The notes under the pieces were generated by a model that worked only from the letters and a program-made list of their open reading frames with translations, did no database searches and was not told where the DNA came from. Of a DNA stretch of 64,000 bases, positions 19,894 to 29,892 are shown piece by piece. A program made the position numbers and the translations under genes. Source of the DNA: Allobaculum sp. Allo2 (lineage in GTDB: Bacteria > Bacillota_I > Bacilli_A > Erysipelotrichales > Erysipelotrichaceae); contig NZ_CP078088.1 of NCBI RefSeq assembly GCF_022701175.1, forward strand, positions 62,001-126,000. The letters run 5' to 3'. Each line of letters starts with the position of its first letter. Position 1 is the first letter of the stretch.

Positions 19894-20247
19894 GATCAAC
19901 TTCTCCTGTCCTTATGATATGAATTATACAGTTTTCATCTGATTTGAATATTATTTTTCCACAAATAAGTTGAGTTCAATCATATTAATACAATCGTGCC
20001 AATCATCGACAGTACGTCTGAACTTGACTGAAACAAGCAAAACGGACAAAAGAAGCAACGATTTCGGATACATTGAAAGGAATCCGGTAAATCTTTCCCG
20101 ACACTTTTTCTGCCGATTTTTACAAGTTCCAGTCGGATTCGGACCAGACCGAACATTCAAAAAGCGAACAAAACGTGCACTTTCCGATTTCGATCTGTGG
20201 ATTCGAAGAAAATTGCCAGTTAAAAAATAAAACGAATACCTGATCGT
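19894..20247. other. Gene-free stretch upstream of the tRNA block
   Basis: 354 AT-rich bases. Frames of up to 107 codons occur on both strands, but they show no family resemblance, no convincing ribosome-binding site and no coding-like composition. I see nothing here that I can support. Confidence 0.5.
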
Positions 20248-20293
20248 AAAAAGCGGATACCTCTTTAATTCCATGAACCGAGAAAGGTATCCG
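20248..20293 (-). terminator. Terminator after the minus-strand tRNA pair
   Basis: Minus-strand CGGATACCT pairs with AGGTATCCG across a long loop, followed by a T-run, 16 bases past the tRNA-Ala 3' end. Confidence 0.75.
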
Positions 20294-20308
20294 TATAGTT
20301 TCTAAAAA

Positions 20309-20384
20309 TGGTGGAGCGTAGGAGGATCGAACTCCTGACCCCCTGCGTGCAAAGCAGGTGCTCTCCCAGCTGAGCTAACACCCC
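20309..20384 (-). tRNA. tRNA-Ala (anticodon TGC)
   Basis: 76 bases including an encoded CCA. The D-arm (TTAGCTCAGCTGGGAGAGC), the anticodon stem-loop CTGCTTTGCACGCAG and the T-loop GTTCGATCC are canonical. The sequence is the same as the plus-strand copy at 21627. Confidence 0.97.
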
Positions 20385-20403
20385 ACATAACAAATCAGGA
20401 AAA

Positions 20404-20480
20404 TGGTGGGCCTGAATGGACTCGAACCAGCGACCTCATCCTTATCAGGGATGCGCTCTAACCACCTGAGCTACAGGCCC
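20404..20480 (-). tRNA. tRNA-Ile (anticodon GAT)
   Basis: 77 bases including CCA. It has the anticodon loop CTGATAA within CATCC/GGATG, the D-arm GTAGCTCAGGTGGTTAGAGC and the T-loop GTTCGAGTC. Identical to the plus-strand copy at 21523. It is transcribed before tRNA-Ala. Confidence 0.97.
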
Positions 20481-20499
20481 GTTTCCCGATTGCTCAATC

Positions 20500-20529
20500 A
20501 TATTAACAAAAGCTCCCATGCGGGTCAAA
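20500..20529 (-). promoter_or_regulatory. Promoter of the minus-strand tRNA-Ile/Ala pair
   Basis: Minus-strand TTGACC, an 18-base spacer and TAATAT, 20 bases upstream of tRNA-Ile. Confidence 0.72.
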
Positions 20530-20753
20530 CAAAAATGCTTCAAAAATCTAAAAAATCGAATGAGGGGAATGGAAACGGAGAACAGCGCAGGGCGGAGGGA
20601 AAACGGTGTCCGTTCTTTCGCTTTCCGTGAAATACGCAATAATCTATGTTTCGTAATTCTTATAAGATGGGATTCCGATCAATATAGAATAGTTGCTGTC
20701 GATTGCGGCGGGCAGTTCTGCTTTTCTGTGCGCGATCAAAGCGAAAGAAAAAT

Positions 20754-21320
20754 ATGAAATGCCCAAGATGCGGTGCTGTCGCTGAAGACAATTCTTCGTT
20801 TTGCCTCTCCTGCACTGCTTCTTTTAAAAACCAGGAAGAAGCCAGATCCTCCCTTCCGCAGGAAATGGCACCTGCAGAACAGAAGAAAGACGTGTCCGAA
20901 AGCCCGGAACAGCCCTGCACGGCGGATGTCACTTTAGACCATCCTGCTTCTGCACAGTCGGAGTCCAAAATGCCGTCTGTTCCGGATCAGCAAGCGGCGG
21001 ATTCATCCGATTCCAAAGATCCCAATCCCAGTCTGGAAAAGAATGTACAGGATCCAGCCGAACAGACAACCGATAACGATTCTAAGGCCCGGTACAGACG
21101 GATCCGCCTGATCGTGGGAACGATTATTATCGTGATCGGCATTTTTCGAATCGGAACCGCCGGCTCTCCGCTGTCTTCCACTCCGTTTGGCGGCGACTTT
21201 TACACGTACGCCTATAAAGGAATCGTCGCTGCAGAATTGCTGAGCCGGGTAGAAGTGTCGCTGGGCTGGATTCTGGACGCGATCGGTGCCGCGATCGATC
21301 TGGATGCCTTCCGTCACTGA
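20754..21320 (+). CDS. Zinc-ribbon membrane protein of unknown function
   Basis: Intact, 188 residues. It begins with a zinc ribbon, MKCPRCGAVAEDNSSFCLSC, then an acidic, low-complexity linker of about 90 residues (Ser/Pro/Gln/Asp-rich). A basic patch (KARYRRIR) is followed by one membrane helix (LIVGTIIIVIGIFRIG) and a C-terminal region with a second weakly hydrophobic stretch. This zinc-ribbon/linker/TM architecture is common in Bacillota and usually uncharacterised. It sits alone between two mirror-image tRNA pairs. Confidence 0.75.
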   Translation: MKCPRCGAVAEDNSSFCLSCTASFKNQEEARSSLPQEMAPAEQKKDVSESPEQPCTADVTLDHPASAQSESKMPSVPDQQAADSSDSKDPNPSLEKNVQDPAEQTTDNDSKARYRRIRLIVGTIIIVIGIFRIGTAGSPLSSTPFGGDFYTYAYKGIVAAELLSRVEVSLGWILDAIGAAIDLDAFRH

Positions 21321-21474
21321 TGCGCTTTTCTAGATGTTTCGTTGCGTTCGATGCAGCCTCCTGATGCGCCTCCGGGTGCACCTGCGGTATCCATGGTGTG
21401 CCGGGGAGCAGCGGCATGGACGGTTTTCATCGCTCGCCTCATTCAAAACAATTATGGAAAATGAAATAAAATGT

Positions 21475-21503
21475 TTGACCTTTTCTTAAGGCGATGATAT
21501 TCT
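21475..21503 (+). promoter_or_regulatory. Promoter of the plus-strand tRNA-Ile/Ala pair
   Basis: TTGACC, a 17-base spacer and TATTCT, 19 bases before tRNA-Ile. Confidence 0.75.
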
Positions 21504-21522
21504 AATCAGGCGTTAAGCAATT

Positions 21523-21599
21523 GGGCCTGTAGCTCAGGTGGTTAGAGCGCATCCCTGATAAGGATGAGGTCGCTGGTTCGAGTCCATTCAGGCCCACCA
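21523..21599 (+). tRNA. tRNA-Ile (anticodon GAT)
   Basis: Canonical 77-base cloverleaf with encoded CCA, identical to the minus-strand copy at 20404-20480. Confidence 0.97.
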
Positions 21600-21626
21600 T
21601 TTTATTTATTTTTTCTTACTCTATGT

Positions 21627-21702
21627 GGGGTGTTAGCTCAGCTGGGAGAGCACCTGCTTTGCACGCAGGGGGTCAGGAGTTCGATCCTCCTACGCTCCAC
21701 CA
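21627..21702 (+). tRNA. tRNA-Ala (anticodon TGC)
   Basis: Canonical 76-base cloverleaf with encoded CCA, identical to the minus-strand copy at 20309-20384. It lies 27 bases after tRNA-Ile. Ile/Ala pairs usually lie in rRNA spacers, but no rRNA is seen here. Confidence 0.97.
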
Positions 21703-21713
21703 TTCGTAAATTT

Positions 21714-21742
21714 ACCTTCAGGTAACTGCCTGAAGGTTTTTT
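21714..21742 (+). terminator. Terminator after the plus-strand tRNA pair
   Basis: ACCTTCAGG-TAACTG-CCTGAAGGT followed by six T. Confidence 0.9.
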
Positions 21743-23053
21743 ATACCCATTTGAGCGTAGAAGGCTTCATTTTGGATGAACGGAAACAGAAATGCAGAAT
21801 CTTCTGAAGCATAAAATTCTTTTTATCCTTCTCGTCGATAGTTATCTCTGCCGAACGCGATGCTTATTTCTGCCGGTAAAACCCGGCCCGTTTTGGCCTT
21901 AAGAAGACGGCTTTTCCAGAACGGTTTCGTTTCTTACGGGGTTACCCAAAATTTCAAGTTCATGCCTTAAGACCGGGGAACAAGCAAGACTGCGAACGGT
22001 TTGTTCAGTCTGTTACTCAAAAGAAATAGATCTTTTGGAAACCGCAGAGACAGAACTATGAGCAGTTTTCAACCAACTGTATACCCATCCTTTAAAGCAC
22101 TCAGAATTTCAATTCCCCTCAAATTCTATGGCTCCATCAAAGCGCACTTATTCAGGGACTGTCGGATCGAATTGGTTCTGTTGCACATAAACAGACAGCC
22201 TCTACCGAAAGAAAAAGACCCGGTTAGGGGTCCACAAATTCAATGGATTCTATTTCATCAGGGAAATAAGCATTAAAGCTCTCATCAGCTTCCGTGACAC
22301 CTATCGTGTCATCCGTTTCGATAGGATGATCGCCAGCTTTTGTCACATTTCCGATCCATACCCGCCGAGCATCGCCGTTGGTAAAAACAATCGTACGTAT
22401 CTTTCAACCAAATCCTAATCAAAAGATTCCAAGATTATTCCCCTTTCTGCAAAAGAATGGAGCGGCATGCTAACCGGTACTCCCAGGAGGCGTCTCAACC
22501 CGGTTCGTACTGGTTAAAGCCATAACAACGAACTTAACGCCATACAGCGCATTCGTTTTTCAAATTTCTCCCCGTAGAGAGTTTTTTCTGAGAGCCGCTT
22601 TTGATCTTGCCTTACTTTATTGCCAGAAACGCGGTGAATAAAGCTTTTGTCAGCGAACGGACAGAACAAATCCATTCTACGAAACTTTACTTTTCATAAA
22701 AATGTCTACATCTAAATCGACCGGCAGTAAAATGCCGGGAGAAGTGCACTGAACATAAAAGAGCTAAAACCGTCTGTCTTTAATGACGTTCGTACCGCTG
22801 CATGCTCGAGAGATTCGACTGGAGCCCTAAACTTGTTAAGTTCTATTTCACCAGAGCTGCCACATTTTTCTGACTTTGATCCGTTATGGGGCGATTTGAT
22901 CTTGGATTTTATCGGCTAGATCACCGCATATTCAGAACAATTTCTCTCGCGGGCTGTCATAATCCTGCGCATATTCAACCTCTAAATTTCTGACTTGTTC
23001 GAGAAATTCCTTAGCTTCATTGTCGAAACCTTCTTTCGAAGGGAGGAATAAAC
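21743..23053. other. Gene-poor, AT-rich region with decayed coding remnants
   Basis: 1.3 kb without a credible gene. Frames are short and broken on both strands. The longest (22001-22276, +) has no family resemblance and no good ribosome-binding site. Composition is lower in GC than the flanks. The only stretch that reads like protein is the minus-strand fragment at 22932-23040. Taken together it looks like mobile-element or prophage debris, which is an inference. Confidence 0.5.
22932..23040 (-). pseudogene. C-terminal fragment of an unknown gene cut off near the IS3 element
   Basis: About 36 in-frame codons without a start, reading EGFDNEAKEFLEQVRNLEVE and on to a stop at 22932. The amphipathic, charged pattern looks like real protein. 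The 5' part is missing where the IS3-type element begins (23054). Parent family not recognised. Confidence 0.35.
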
Positions 23054-23243
23054 TGTACCCCAGAAAGTGGACAATTTTTTAGAGTCAACCTATTCCAAGG
23101 ACACCTGATTAGCAGCGACCCCAACTACTGGACGATCGTTTTGATCTGTTCCCTAATTGCGGACACTTTCTAATCGACGTTCTTTCGCTGATCACTTTCA
23201 GCCCGCATACTGTTCGTGACGGAAATCCCCAAAGGAGACCATT

Positions 23244-23681
23244 ATGAACAGAAATCGCTTCAGCGAAGAACAGATGTCAGCTCTGGCAGCCAATCCATAC
23301 ACAAAGGCTGTCTTTCCAACCACGCTCAAATTCACTGACGAATTCAAGGCCGAGTTCCTTCGCCTTTACAACCAGGGCTGCCTTCCACGGGAGATCTTTG
23401 TGAAGCTCGGATATGATCCGGCAATCATCGGGGAGAGCAGAATGTCCAACACTGCCTATCTCATCTCCCAGAGCCAGAAAAAGACCGGTGATAAAGGAGA
23501 TGAATTAGCCAGACTGGAAGGCGAAGTCCGGGCATTGCGCAAAGAGCTCGATACGCTAAAAAAATTATTGCACTGGCGAACTCGAGGAAGCCAGGTCGCT
23601 CATGATGAACAGGCCTGCTTCAAAATACGCGCTGATTCAGGATGTCATTATGGATCCGGAAAATGTCCTGACTGTGACTGA
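23244..23681 (+). CDS. IS3-family transposase OrfA (DNA-binding part)
   Basis: Starts MNRNRFSEEQMSALAANPYT and contains the HTH that recognises the IS ends (KFTDEFKAEFLRLYNQGCLPREIF), then a leucine-zipper-like coiled coil (LARLEGEVRALRKELDTLKK). The coiled coil ends at an A7 tract (23558-23564). Past that tract the frame runs on without similarity, while the OrfB frame opens, so a shift at A7 is required, either programmed as in many IS3 elements or a lost A. Good ribosome-binding site AAAGGAG upstream. Confidence 0.88.
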   Translation: MNRNRFSEEQMSALAANPYTKAVFPTTLKFTDEFKAEFLRLYNQGCLPREIFVKLGYDPAIIGESRMSNTAYLISQSQKKTGDKGDELARLEGEVRALRKELDTLKKLLHWRTRGSQVAHDEQACFKIRADSGCHYGSGKCPDCD

Positions 23682-24536
23682 GCTGTGTGCAATGAACGGT
23701 GTCAGTCGTTCAGGTTACTACAGCTGGTGTGCTCAGACAGAAAGCCGTGAACAAAGAGAAGCCCGGGACAGAGCAGATTTCGAACTGATTCGGCAGGCTT
23801 TCCGGAAAGCGCGCGGCCATGCCGGTGCCAGACAGATCCAGATGATCCTTCTCCATCAAAGCCCCAGTATCAGGTTCAACATGAAAAAGATCCGGAGGCT
23901 CATGAGGAAGTTCAACCTGGAATGTCCGATACGTAAAGCGAATCCTTACCGCCGTATGGCGAAGGCGCTGCGTACGGACAATGTCAGTGAGAACCTTGTC
24001 CGTCGGGAATTCGAAGAGCACGGGCCCAGAACGATCCTGCTGACTGATATTACTTACATCCCTTACCAGGGAAGTTTGCCTATCTTTCAACGATTCTTGA
24101 TGCCTGCACCAAACAGGTCCTGGCTTACAGAGTCAGCGACAATCTCAAGGTTGACTTTGTTCTGGAGACAGTAAAGCAGCTGGTGGAGAATCACGGAGAC
24201 GAGCTGGAAACAGATGTGATTGTGCACTCAGATCAGGGGTGTCACTACACAAGTGTCGGGTTTCGGGAACTGCTCCGTCAGAAGAAACTGCGCCAGTCGA
24301 TGTCACGCAGAGGAAACTGCTGGGACAACGCTCCTCAGGAAAGCTTCTTCGGCCATATGAAGGACGAGATCCGTGATGATCTGAAGAAGTGCCGGACTTT
24401 CCAGGAGATCTGTTCGCTGCTGGACGAGCAGATCCGCTACTACAATGAAGAGCGGTATCAGTGGGATCTGGCGAAGCTGTCACCAGATGAGTTCTACAAA
24501 TACGTAACAACCGGCCGATATCCTCTTTCAGAGTGA
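23602..24536 (+). CDS. IS3-family transposase OrfB (integrase core), one frameshift
   Basis: About 311 residues of rve/DDE integrase. An HTH_21 region (HAGARQIQMILL) precedes the catalytic residues: Asp in LTDITYIPY, Asp in VIVHSDQGCHYTS and Glu in NCWDNAPQESFFGHMKDE. The tail RYYNEERYQWDLAKLSPDEF is typical. A single base is missing at about 24077 (GGAAGTTT for GGAAAGTTT), breaking the core; it is either a dead copy or a sequencing error. It is expressed with OrfA by frameshifting across the A7 tract. Confidence 0.9.
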
Positions 24537-24579
24537 ATGGGATTTAAGGGGCGCGCAGAATTTTTCTTCCACTCGGTCC

Positions 24580-24700
24580 CTGCGGGACCGTCCTTGACAG
24601 CGGGGCCGTTGCCCCTGGACCCACAAAAGCCGCCTTCAGCAGAAAAGTGAATGGTTCACCATTCAGCTGAAGGCTCAGCAGTGTACCAGGGGCAACCCTC
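24580..24700. repeat. Nested inverted repeats in the IS3 element tail
   Basis: Several interleaved palindromes: GGTCCCTGCGGGACC, GTTGCCCCTGG with CCAGGGGCAAC, and GCCTTCAGC with GCTGAAGGC enclosing GAATGGT/ACCATTC. They could fold into one long branched hairpin between OrfB and the right end. Role unknown; it could be a terminator or an end-recognition structure. Confidence 0.7.
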
Positions 24701-24920
24701 TGTAAAGGAGCGCTTCAGAAAAACTCTGAGCGCATCGCTTCATCGGATTTGTTCACAAATCCTGCTCAAACAACAGACAAACAGATAATAGGGATAACGT
24801 GTCCGAACAAAGGGTTCTCTCTAATTATCGTGTCCTTGACATGGGGTACACTTCAGAAAACAATCCCCGCAGCGTCTAAAGCTTCTATGTCGTTTTGGGA
24901 TAACCCTTCAGTCTGGCAGA

Positions 24921-24956
24921 CAAAAAGCCTTTGGCTTTATCTTTGGCCAAAAGCTT
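24921..24956 (-). terminator. Terminator after sbcC
   Basis: Minus-strand AAAGCTTTTGGC pairs with GCCAAAGGCTTT and runs into TTTTT, about 70 bases beyond the sbcC stop. Confidence 0.65.
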
Positions 24957-25025
24957 TATCGTTTTTCGAAAGTTTATGCAGCCGCCCGGCGAGGTACTTT
25001 TTCTTTCCTCGCTTTACGAACAGAT

Positions 25026-27659
25026 TCAGGCTGTCTGAATGGTCACATAGCTGCCTTTGGACGGATCCTTGCGCACCATAATCTGATTGTCGATCCGGTT
25101 CATCAGAGATTCGACGTGGGAAATGATGCCGACCATTCGGGAAGATGCAATCTGGCCCAGCGCGTCGATTGCTTTGCTGAGGCATTCTTCGTCCAGCGAT
25201 CCAAAGCCTTCGTCGACAAACAGCGTTTCGAGACGAACTCCGCCAGCGCTTGCCTGAATCTCTTCCGAGAGACCCAATGCGAGACAGAGAGAAGCCAGGA
25301 ACTGTTCGCCGCCGGACAGACTTCGTACCGGCCGTACGGAATCGTTGAAATGGTCGCAGACATCCAGGCCCAGACCGGACTTGGCACGGCCGCCTTCGTC
25401 CTGTGCGCGTTTCAATTCATACTGTCCGCTGGTCATGGTGAAAAGCCGTGTATTGGCGCGGTTGATGATCTGTTCAAAAAAGCAGTCTGCACATACGTTT
25501 CCAGATTGATTCTCTGCACGCCCTTCAGCGAACCGTTTACCGTATCGGACAGATTTTTCAGCATGCCGGCTTCCTTGCGTGCGGCCGGCAGATCGGCTTC
25601 GATCTTTTCGCAGATTTTCAGCTGGCGCTGGTTGTTTTGCACCAGAGCCTGCAGATTGAGCTGCTCTTTTCGCAAGGCGGACAGCTGGGTTCGAAGTTCT
25701 TCTTTTGCAAGCTGGTTTTCTCCAGCTCTTTGGCAGGATCTTCCGGTTCTTTTTCAAAGGTGGACAGCACGCCCTGCGCCTGGTCGATCTCTCGACGGGC
25801 CAGCTGCAGCTGGGCCTGGTTTTCCTTCACATTTTTTCATAGACTGCACGCTCTTTTCGCAGGCTGTCCAGAGCTTCCTTCGCTTTCTGCGGATCTTCAA
25901 TGCTCAGCTGCTCCCGAAGGACTTTGGCTTTCTGCACGGCCGCTGCTTCCTGACTTTGCAGGGAAGCAAGCTGTGTTTTCTGGCTTTCGAGCTGCTTCTG
26001 CTCTTTTTCCTGCGCAGCTTCCAGCTGATCGAGCTGCTTTTTCAGTCTGGCTTTCTGCTGAATTTCTTTTTCGAGTTCCGCCTTGCGCGCTGTAATTTTC
26101 TCTGCACTTTCCTCAGCAGGGATTTTTCCTTGAGCGCCGCGATCTGCGTATCCGACTGGCCGATCCGGCTGCGCAGTACCGCGCATGTCTGAGAGGCCTG
26201 CACTGCCGCATTGCGGCTTGCCGAAGAGGCCTTCTCCAGTTTCTGCACCGTTTTTCATCCGGGACATTGTCCGGCAAAACAGCCGGCGATGGATGAGAAA
26301 GAGAACCGCAGACGGGGCATGGGTGACTGTCTTCGAGATGACTGGCGAGAATGCCGGCCTGCCCGGCTAAAAACAGAGAACTGGCCTGCCGGTAGCTTTC
26401 CATAGCCTGATCGGCTTCGCGAAGAAGGCGGCCGCAGTTTCCTTCTTCCTGTTCCAGCGTTTTCTGTTCGGTCCGACGCTTCTTTTCCAGACTCTGGATT
26501 TCTTCAAACTGATCGAAGAGAACTTTGACTTTTCCAGCTCCACTTCGCTTTGCGAAAAGGCTTCTAGCGATTTTCTTGTGTCCTGGATCTGTCCAGTGCG
26601 TTCTTCGAGCTGCTTTTGCATCTGTTCCGCCAGCTGGGCCGCCTGTCTCGTTTTCGCCTGCGCCTGAGCAGCCTGGGTACTGGCCGTCTGGGCTTCATCA
26701 TAGCGGGTGATCTGTTCTTCCAGCTTTTTCTCTTCGGTTTTCTGGCGCTCGAATTTCTCCTTCTGGCTTTCGAGTTTCTGTGCTTCTTCCTGCAGCCGGT
26801 CAAACTGCGGCTTTGCACTCTGCCAGGCACTGCGTGCCTTTTTCCATTTCTGGTACTCCAGAGACTGGCTTTCCAGACGTCCTGCCTTTTTCTGAAGGGC
26901 ATCATTTTCATTGGTGGTCTTTTCAAAGCGCTGTGCCAGCTGGTCCATGCGGGCATTTTGCTGGATGAGCCAGGCTTTTAACAAGGCCGTATCTTCGCGG
27001 GTTTCCTCATCCACCCCTTCAAGCGCCTGACGGGCGCGCCGAAGGTCGTCTTCCATGCCCGTGCACGTCTGGGCGGACGCTTTGGCCTGTTCGGCGATTT
27101 CCTTCTGAAGCCGGTCGTACTCAACCGTATTGAACAGTTCCCGGAAAATTTCCGTACGCTCCTGCGTCCCGGCCAGCAGCAGTTTCAGAAATTCGCCCTG
27201 CGCCAGAATGGCGACCTGCTTGAACTGTTTCATATCCAGCCCGAGCAGATCCTGCACCTTGGCGCTGACTTCCATCTGCTTGGTCAGGGCTTTGTGGTCA
27301 GGAAGAATCATTTCCACGCTGGAAGGCCGCTTGGTCATGCCGGTTCCGCGCGTTTTTGGGCGTTCGTATTCTGGCGAACGGCGGATCGTATACGTCTGAT
27401 CGCCGACTTCAAACACCAGTTCTACATACGTTTCCGTGGACGGATCGGCGTATTTGGAACGAAGCATGCCCGGTTTGCGTACATCCCCGGACAGTTCGCC
27501 GTAAAACGCGTAGACGATTCCGTCAAAAATTGTCGTTTTGCCGGCACCGGTATCGCCGCTGATCAGAAAGAGTCCCTTGTTTTCGAACACGCGAAAATCG
27601 ATCTCTTCCGTACGGGCGTACGGACCAAACGCGCTCATTTTCAGATTAATCGGTTTCAT
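25026..27659 (-). CDS. sbcC: Exonuclease subunit SbcC (several frameshifts)
   Basis: SMC/Rad50-like ATPase that, with SbcD, cleaves DNA hairpins and processes double-strand breaks. The N-terminus reads MKPINLKMSAFGPYA, then Walker A SGDTGAGKTT and a Q-loop. A long coiled coil follows, broken by the zinc hook CPVCGSLSHP (about 26320). The second coiled coil leads to the C-terminal signature RSLSGGEQFLASLCLALG and Walker B LFVDEGFGSLDEE. At least five single-base breaks occur (near 26520, 26255, 26115, 25838 and 25725), all in A/T runs of the repetitive coiled coil. About 877 residues, slightly short for the family. The start overlaps the sbcD end by 14 bases. Confidence 0.92.
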
Positions 27660-28775
27660 GGACAGCCTCCCAGGCATCGAACAGCGCCTCTTTCTGCTGG
27701 GGCGACGGTTCGATGCCGTTTTGAAGTTCAAAAATTCGCAGGCGATTTCTTCAAAGGATTTCATTTTCGTCTGAACGTTTTGAAGATCCTGCTCGCTGAT
27801 GCCTTTATGAAGATGGGAATATTCTATTTTCAGCAGGCGCTCGTAAATGCTGGAGAGCTTTTCAAACGCCTGGAACACTTCCTGCTCATCTTCGAGAACG
27901 ATATAGACGTAGTCTTCCGGATTGACGCTCTGTCGAAATTCCCGGCTGACGATTTCATCAAACGTCCCCTGCAGACGCACAAAATCCCGTTTGGGCACCG
28001 CAGGAATCCGCTCAATTTTCACCGAGTGATCGGGCTGCGTTTCCAGTACGGTAAACGCGCGCGGCCAGTCCAGTTCCGAAGCGGAATACTTGAGCAGACT
28101 TCCCGGATAGCGAAAGCGCTCATCGCCGACTGCCTGCGGCTTATGCAGGTGACCGAGCGCCGCATAGTCAAACGGCTCGAGAAAAGAAGTCGAAATCTGA
28201 TCGAGCGTACCGACCGAATGAGTTTCGCTGTCGCTCGTTTCACTGCCCATGTAAAACTGATGGCTCATCAGAATATTGGACACGCTCGAATCGAGCTCGA
28301 CAGTTTCCATCGCGATCGCCATTGCTTCATCCCAGCTCGCGCACTCTCTTTCGTGGACCGCCCGAATGGTAACGGGCTTAATAAACGGAAGCATATGGAC
28401 GCGCACCCGCTCTTCGCCTTCTTCCAGATCCACAAACGGGACAGATCCGTCATACACCGAGGCAATATGCAGATCGGAGGCTTCGAGCAGCTGCGAGCCA
28501 AAGCTCAGACGGCCGGCGGAATCGTGGTTTCCGCTGATCATCAGCACGCTCTGCCCCCGTTTGTGCAGCTCGTTTAAAAACCAGTCCAGCAGCTCGACGG
28601 CACTGACGGGCGGCATGGCGGTATCGTAAATGTCGCCGCAAAGGAGTACCGCATGCGTCTTTTTCTCTTCCACGAGCGCTAAAACCTGCGCAAGCATGTC
28701 GCGCTGTTCTTCTTCGAGATTGTAGCCGAACACCTTCTTGCCTAAATGAAGGTCGGCCAGATGAATGATTCGCAT
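27646..28775 (-). CDS. sbcD: Exonuclease subunit SbcD (one frameshift near the end)
   Basis: Mre11-like nuclease of about 376 residues. Metal-binding motifs are ADLHLGK, CGDIYD, SGNHDS, MSHQF and ALGHLHKP. A C-terminal capping domain follows. A break near 27730 shifts the last 25 codons; restoring it gives an end (FDAWEAVHETD) with a stop overlapping the sbcC start, the usual translational coupling in this operon. As read without correction the frame runs on into sbcC, which I judge to be an artefact. Confidence 0.94.
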
Positions 28776-28871
28776 AATTCCATTCCTCTCCTGTCCAGTA
28801 AAACCTGTCTTTACGATACAGGGACGTTTCCCTGTTCGGATTTTACTGGGCTAAAAACGAAAACCGTCCTG

Positions 28872-28905
28872 TAAAAAACGGCGGACCGCGCCGGGTTCGC
28901 CGTTT
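28872..28905 (-). terminator. Terminator after the gene at 28926
   Basis: Minus-strand AAAACGGCGAACC pairs with GGTCCGCCGTTTT and continues in T. It lies 20 bases past the stop. Confidence 0.82.
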
Positions 28906-28925
28906 TGATTCTGTCTGAAAAAGCC

Positions 28926-29520
28926 TTACCAGGAAACGACTTCTTCCTCTTCGCTGGCTGCTTTTTCCTGCTCCTGAATGGCCAGACGTCTCTTTTCTTC
29001 CTTCCAGGCATAAAACGGCACCATGATGCCCTGATCCTGCATGTCGCCTTCAAAGGCAAGCGGATTTTTAAAGCGTTCCATCTCTTCGCTGCGGGTCAGC
29101 TTGTCGCCATGCTGGGTAAACGAGAAACGCGGTTCCTTGCCAATTTCCAGGAACATCGTTTTGTCAAAGCCGTATACGCCGGTATGCGCCTTTCCGGTAT
29201 GGAAGCTGAATTCCTGCAGGATGGCTTTGCAGAATTCCTTCAGGCTGTATTCGTCGATGTTGGATTTGAAGATCACAAACGGAATCCGATCGTTGGTAAT
29301 GTATAACGGCTGGCTGACCACAAATTTGTTGACGATGGCCTGCGGGATTTCCTTCGTCTTCATTTCCTCAAAGTATTCTCTGTACTCCGGCTCCGACTCC
29401 AAGAGTTCGGGATCCGGATTGATCGCAAAATAAAGCGTCGAATTGACGGATCCGGAGCGAAACAGCGAGCCGCGCGCGGTCGTCGTATAAATAACAGGTA
29501 CTGGTTTTTCTCTTTTTCAT
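28926..29520 (-). CDS. Hypothetical protein, about 198 residues (one frameshift near the start)
   Basis: From the ATG at 29520 (GGAGGA 7 bases upstream), a shift in the first A-run gives EKPVPVIYTTTARGSLFRSGSVNSTLYFAINPDPELLESE, continuing intact through YREYFEEMKTKEIPQA and KAHTGVYGFDKTMFLEIGKEP to an acidic tail EEEEVVSW. No known domain, signal peptide or membrane helix is recognised. The start overlaps the stop of the upstream gene (CAATGA), so the two are translationally coupled. Function unknown. Confidence 0.6.
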
Positions 29521-29782
29521 TGCTTGATTCTCCTCCAGGCATAGTATTCTTCATCCTTCTGCTCGTCGATGCCTTCCTTTTCGTTCAGCACGGCGCATTC
29601 CAGATGGCCGTAAAGCGAAACAAAGTCCTCAGTACGCAGACGAAGCGTATAGCCGGGTGCACTGATCGCAATCGTATCGCCGTTTTTCGAGCCAGAAGGC
29701 GCGGATTGGAAAAGACGAGCGTATGGCCTTCTTCCAGCCATCGCATCGTCCGCTCGGCCTGTCGAACAATATCCTGAGTCAT
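29517..29782 (-). CDS. Hypothetical protein, about 88 residues (one frameshift)
   Basis: The N-terminal block from the ATG at 29782 reads MTQDIVRQAERTMRWLEEGHTLVFSNP. After a break near 29700 it continues APSGSKNGDTIAISAPGYTLRLRTEDF and DEQKDEEYYAWRRIKQ. Family not recognised. Its stop overlaps the start of the next gene by 4 bases; the pair probably functions together. Confidence 0.55.
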
Positions 29783-29892
29783 ACGGCTATTGTACCAAAA
29801 CCCATGCCAAAAGAATCAGCCACTTTTTCAAGACTGCCCCCGTCGTGCTTACTGCACGAAAAGGATGAAAAATTCAATCTCTCTTTCCATAG

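Larger units (their letters stand above)
23054..24850 (+). mobile_element. IS3-family insertion sequence
   Basis: Imperfect terminal inverted repeats: left TGTACCCCAGAAAGTGGACA, right (reverse complement) TGTACCCCATGTCAAGGACA. Both carry TTAGAG further in and end in TG/CA. They enclose an OrfA/OrfB transposase pair with the IS3-type DDE core. At 1,797 bp it is long for IS3 because of a structured 300-base tail after OrfB. Flanking bases (AAC left, CTT right) give no target duplication, so one side may have been rearranged. Confidence 0.9.

Noticed and set aside
19970..20274. Overlapping reading frames of 86 and 107 codons on opposite strands
   Set aside because: AT-rich gap with no start signals or recognisable protein pattern; the two frames cannot both be real and neither is supported.
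22001..22276. 91-codon plus-strand reading frame
   Set aside because: No ribosome-binding site, no family resemblance and random-like composition in a decayed region.
24785..24795. Homing-endonuclease-like site (TAGGGATAAC)
   Set aside because: Only ten of the eighteen bases of the I-SceI site are present; chance match.
26367..28775. SbcD-SbcC fusion of about 800 residues
   Set aside because: The fusion exists only because of a shift near 27730. The restored SbcD end overlaps the SbcC start in the usual way.
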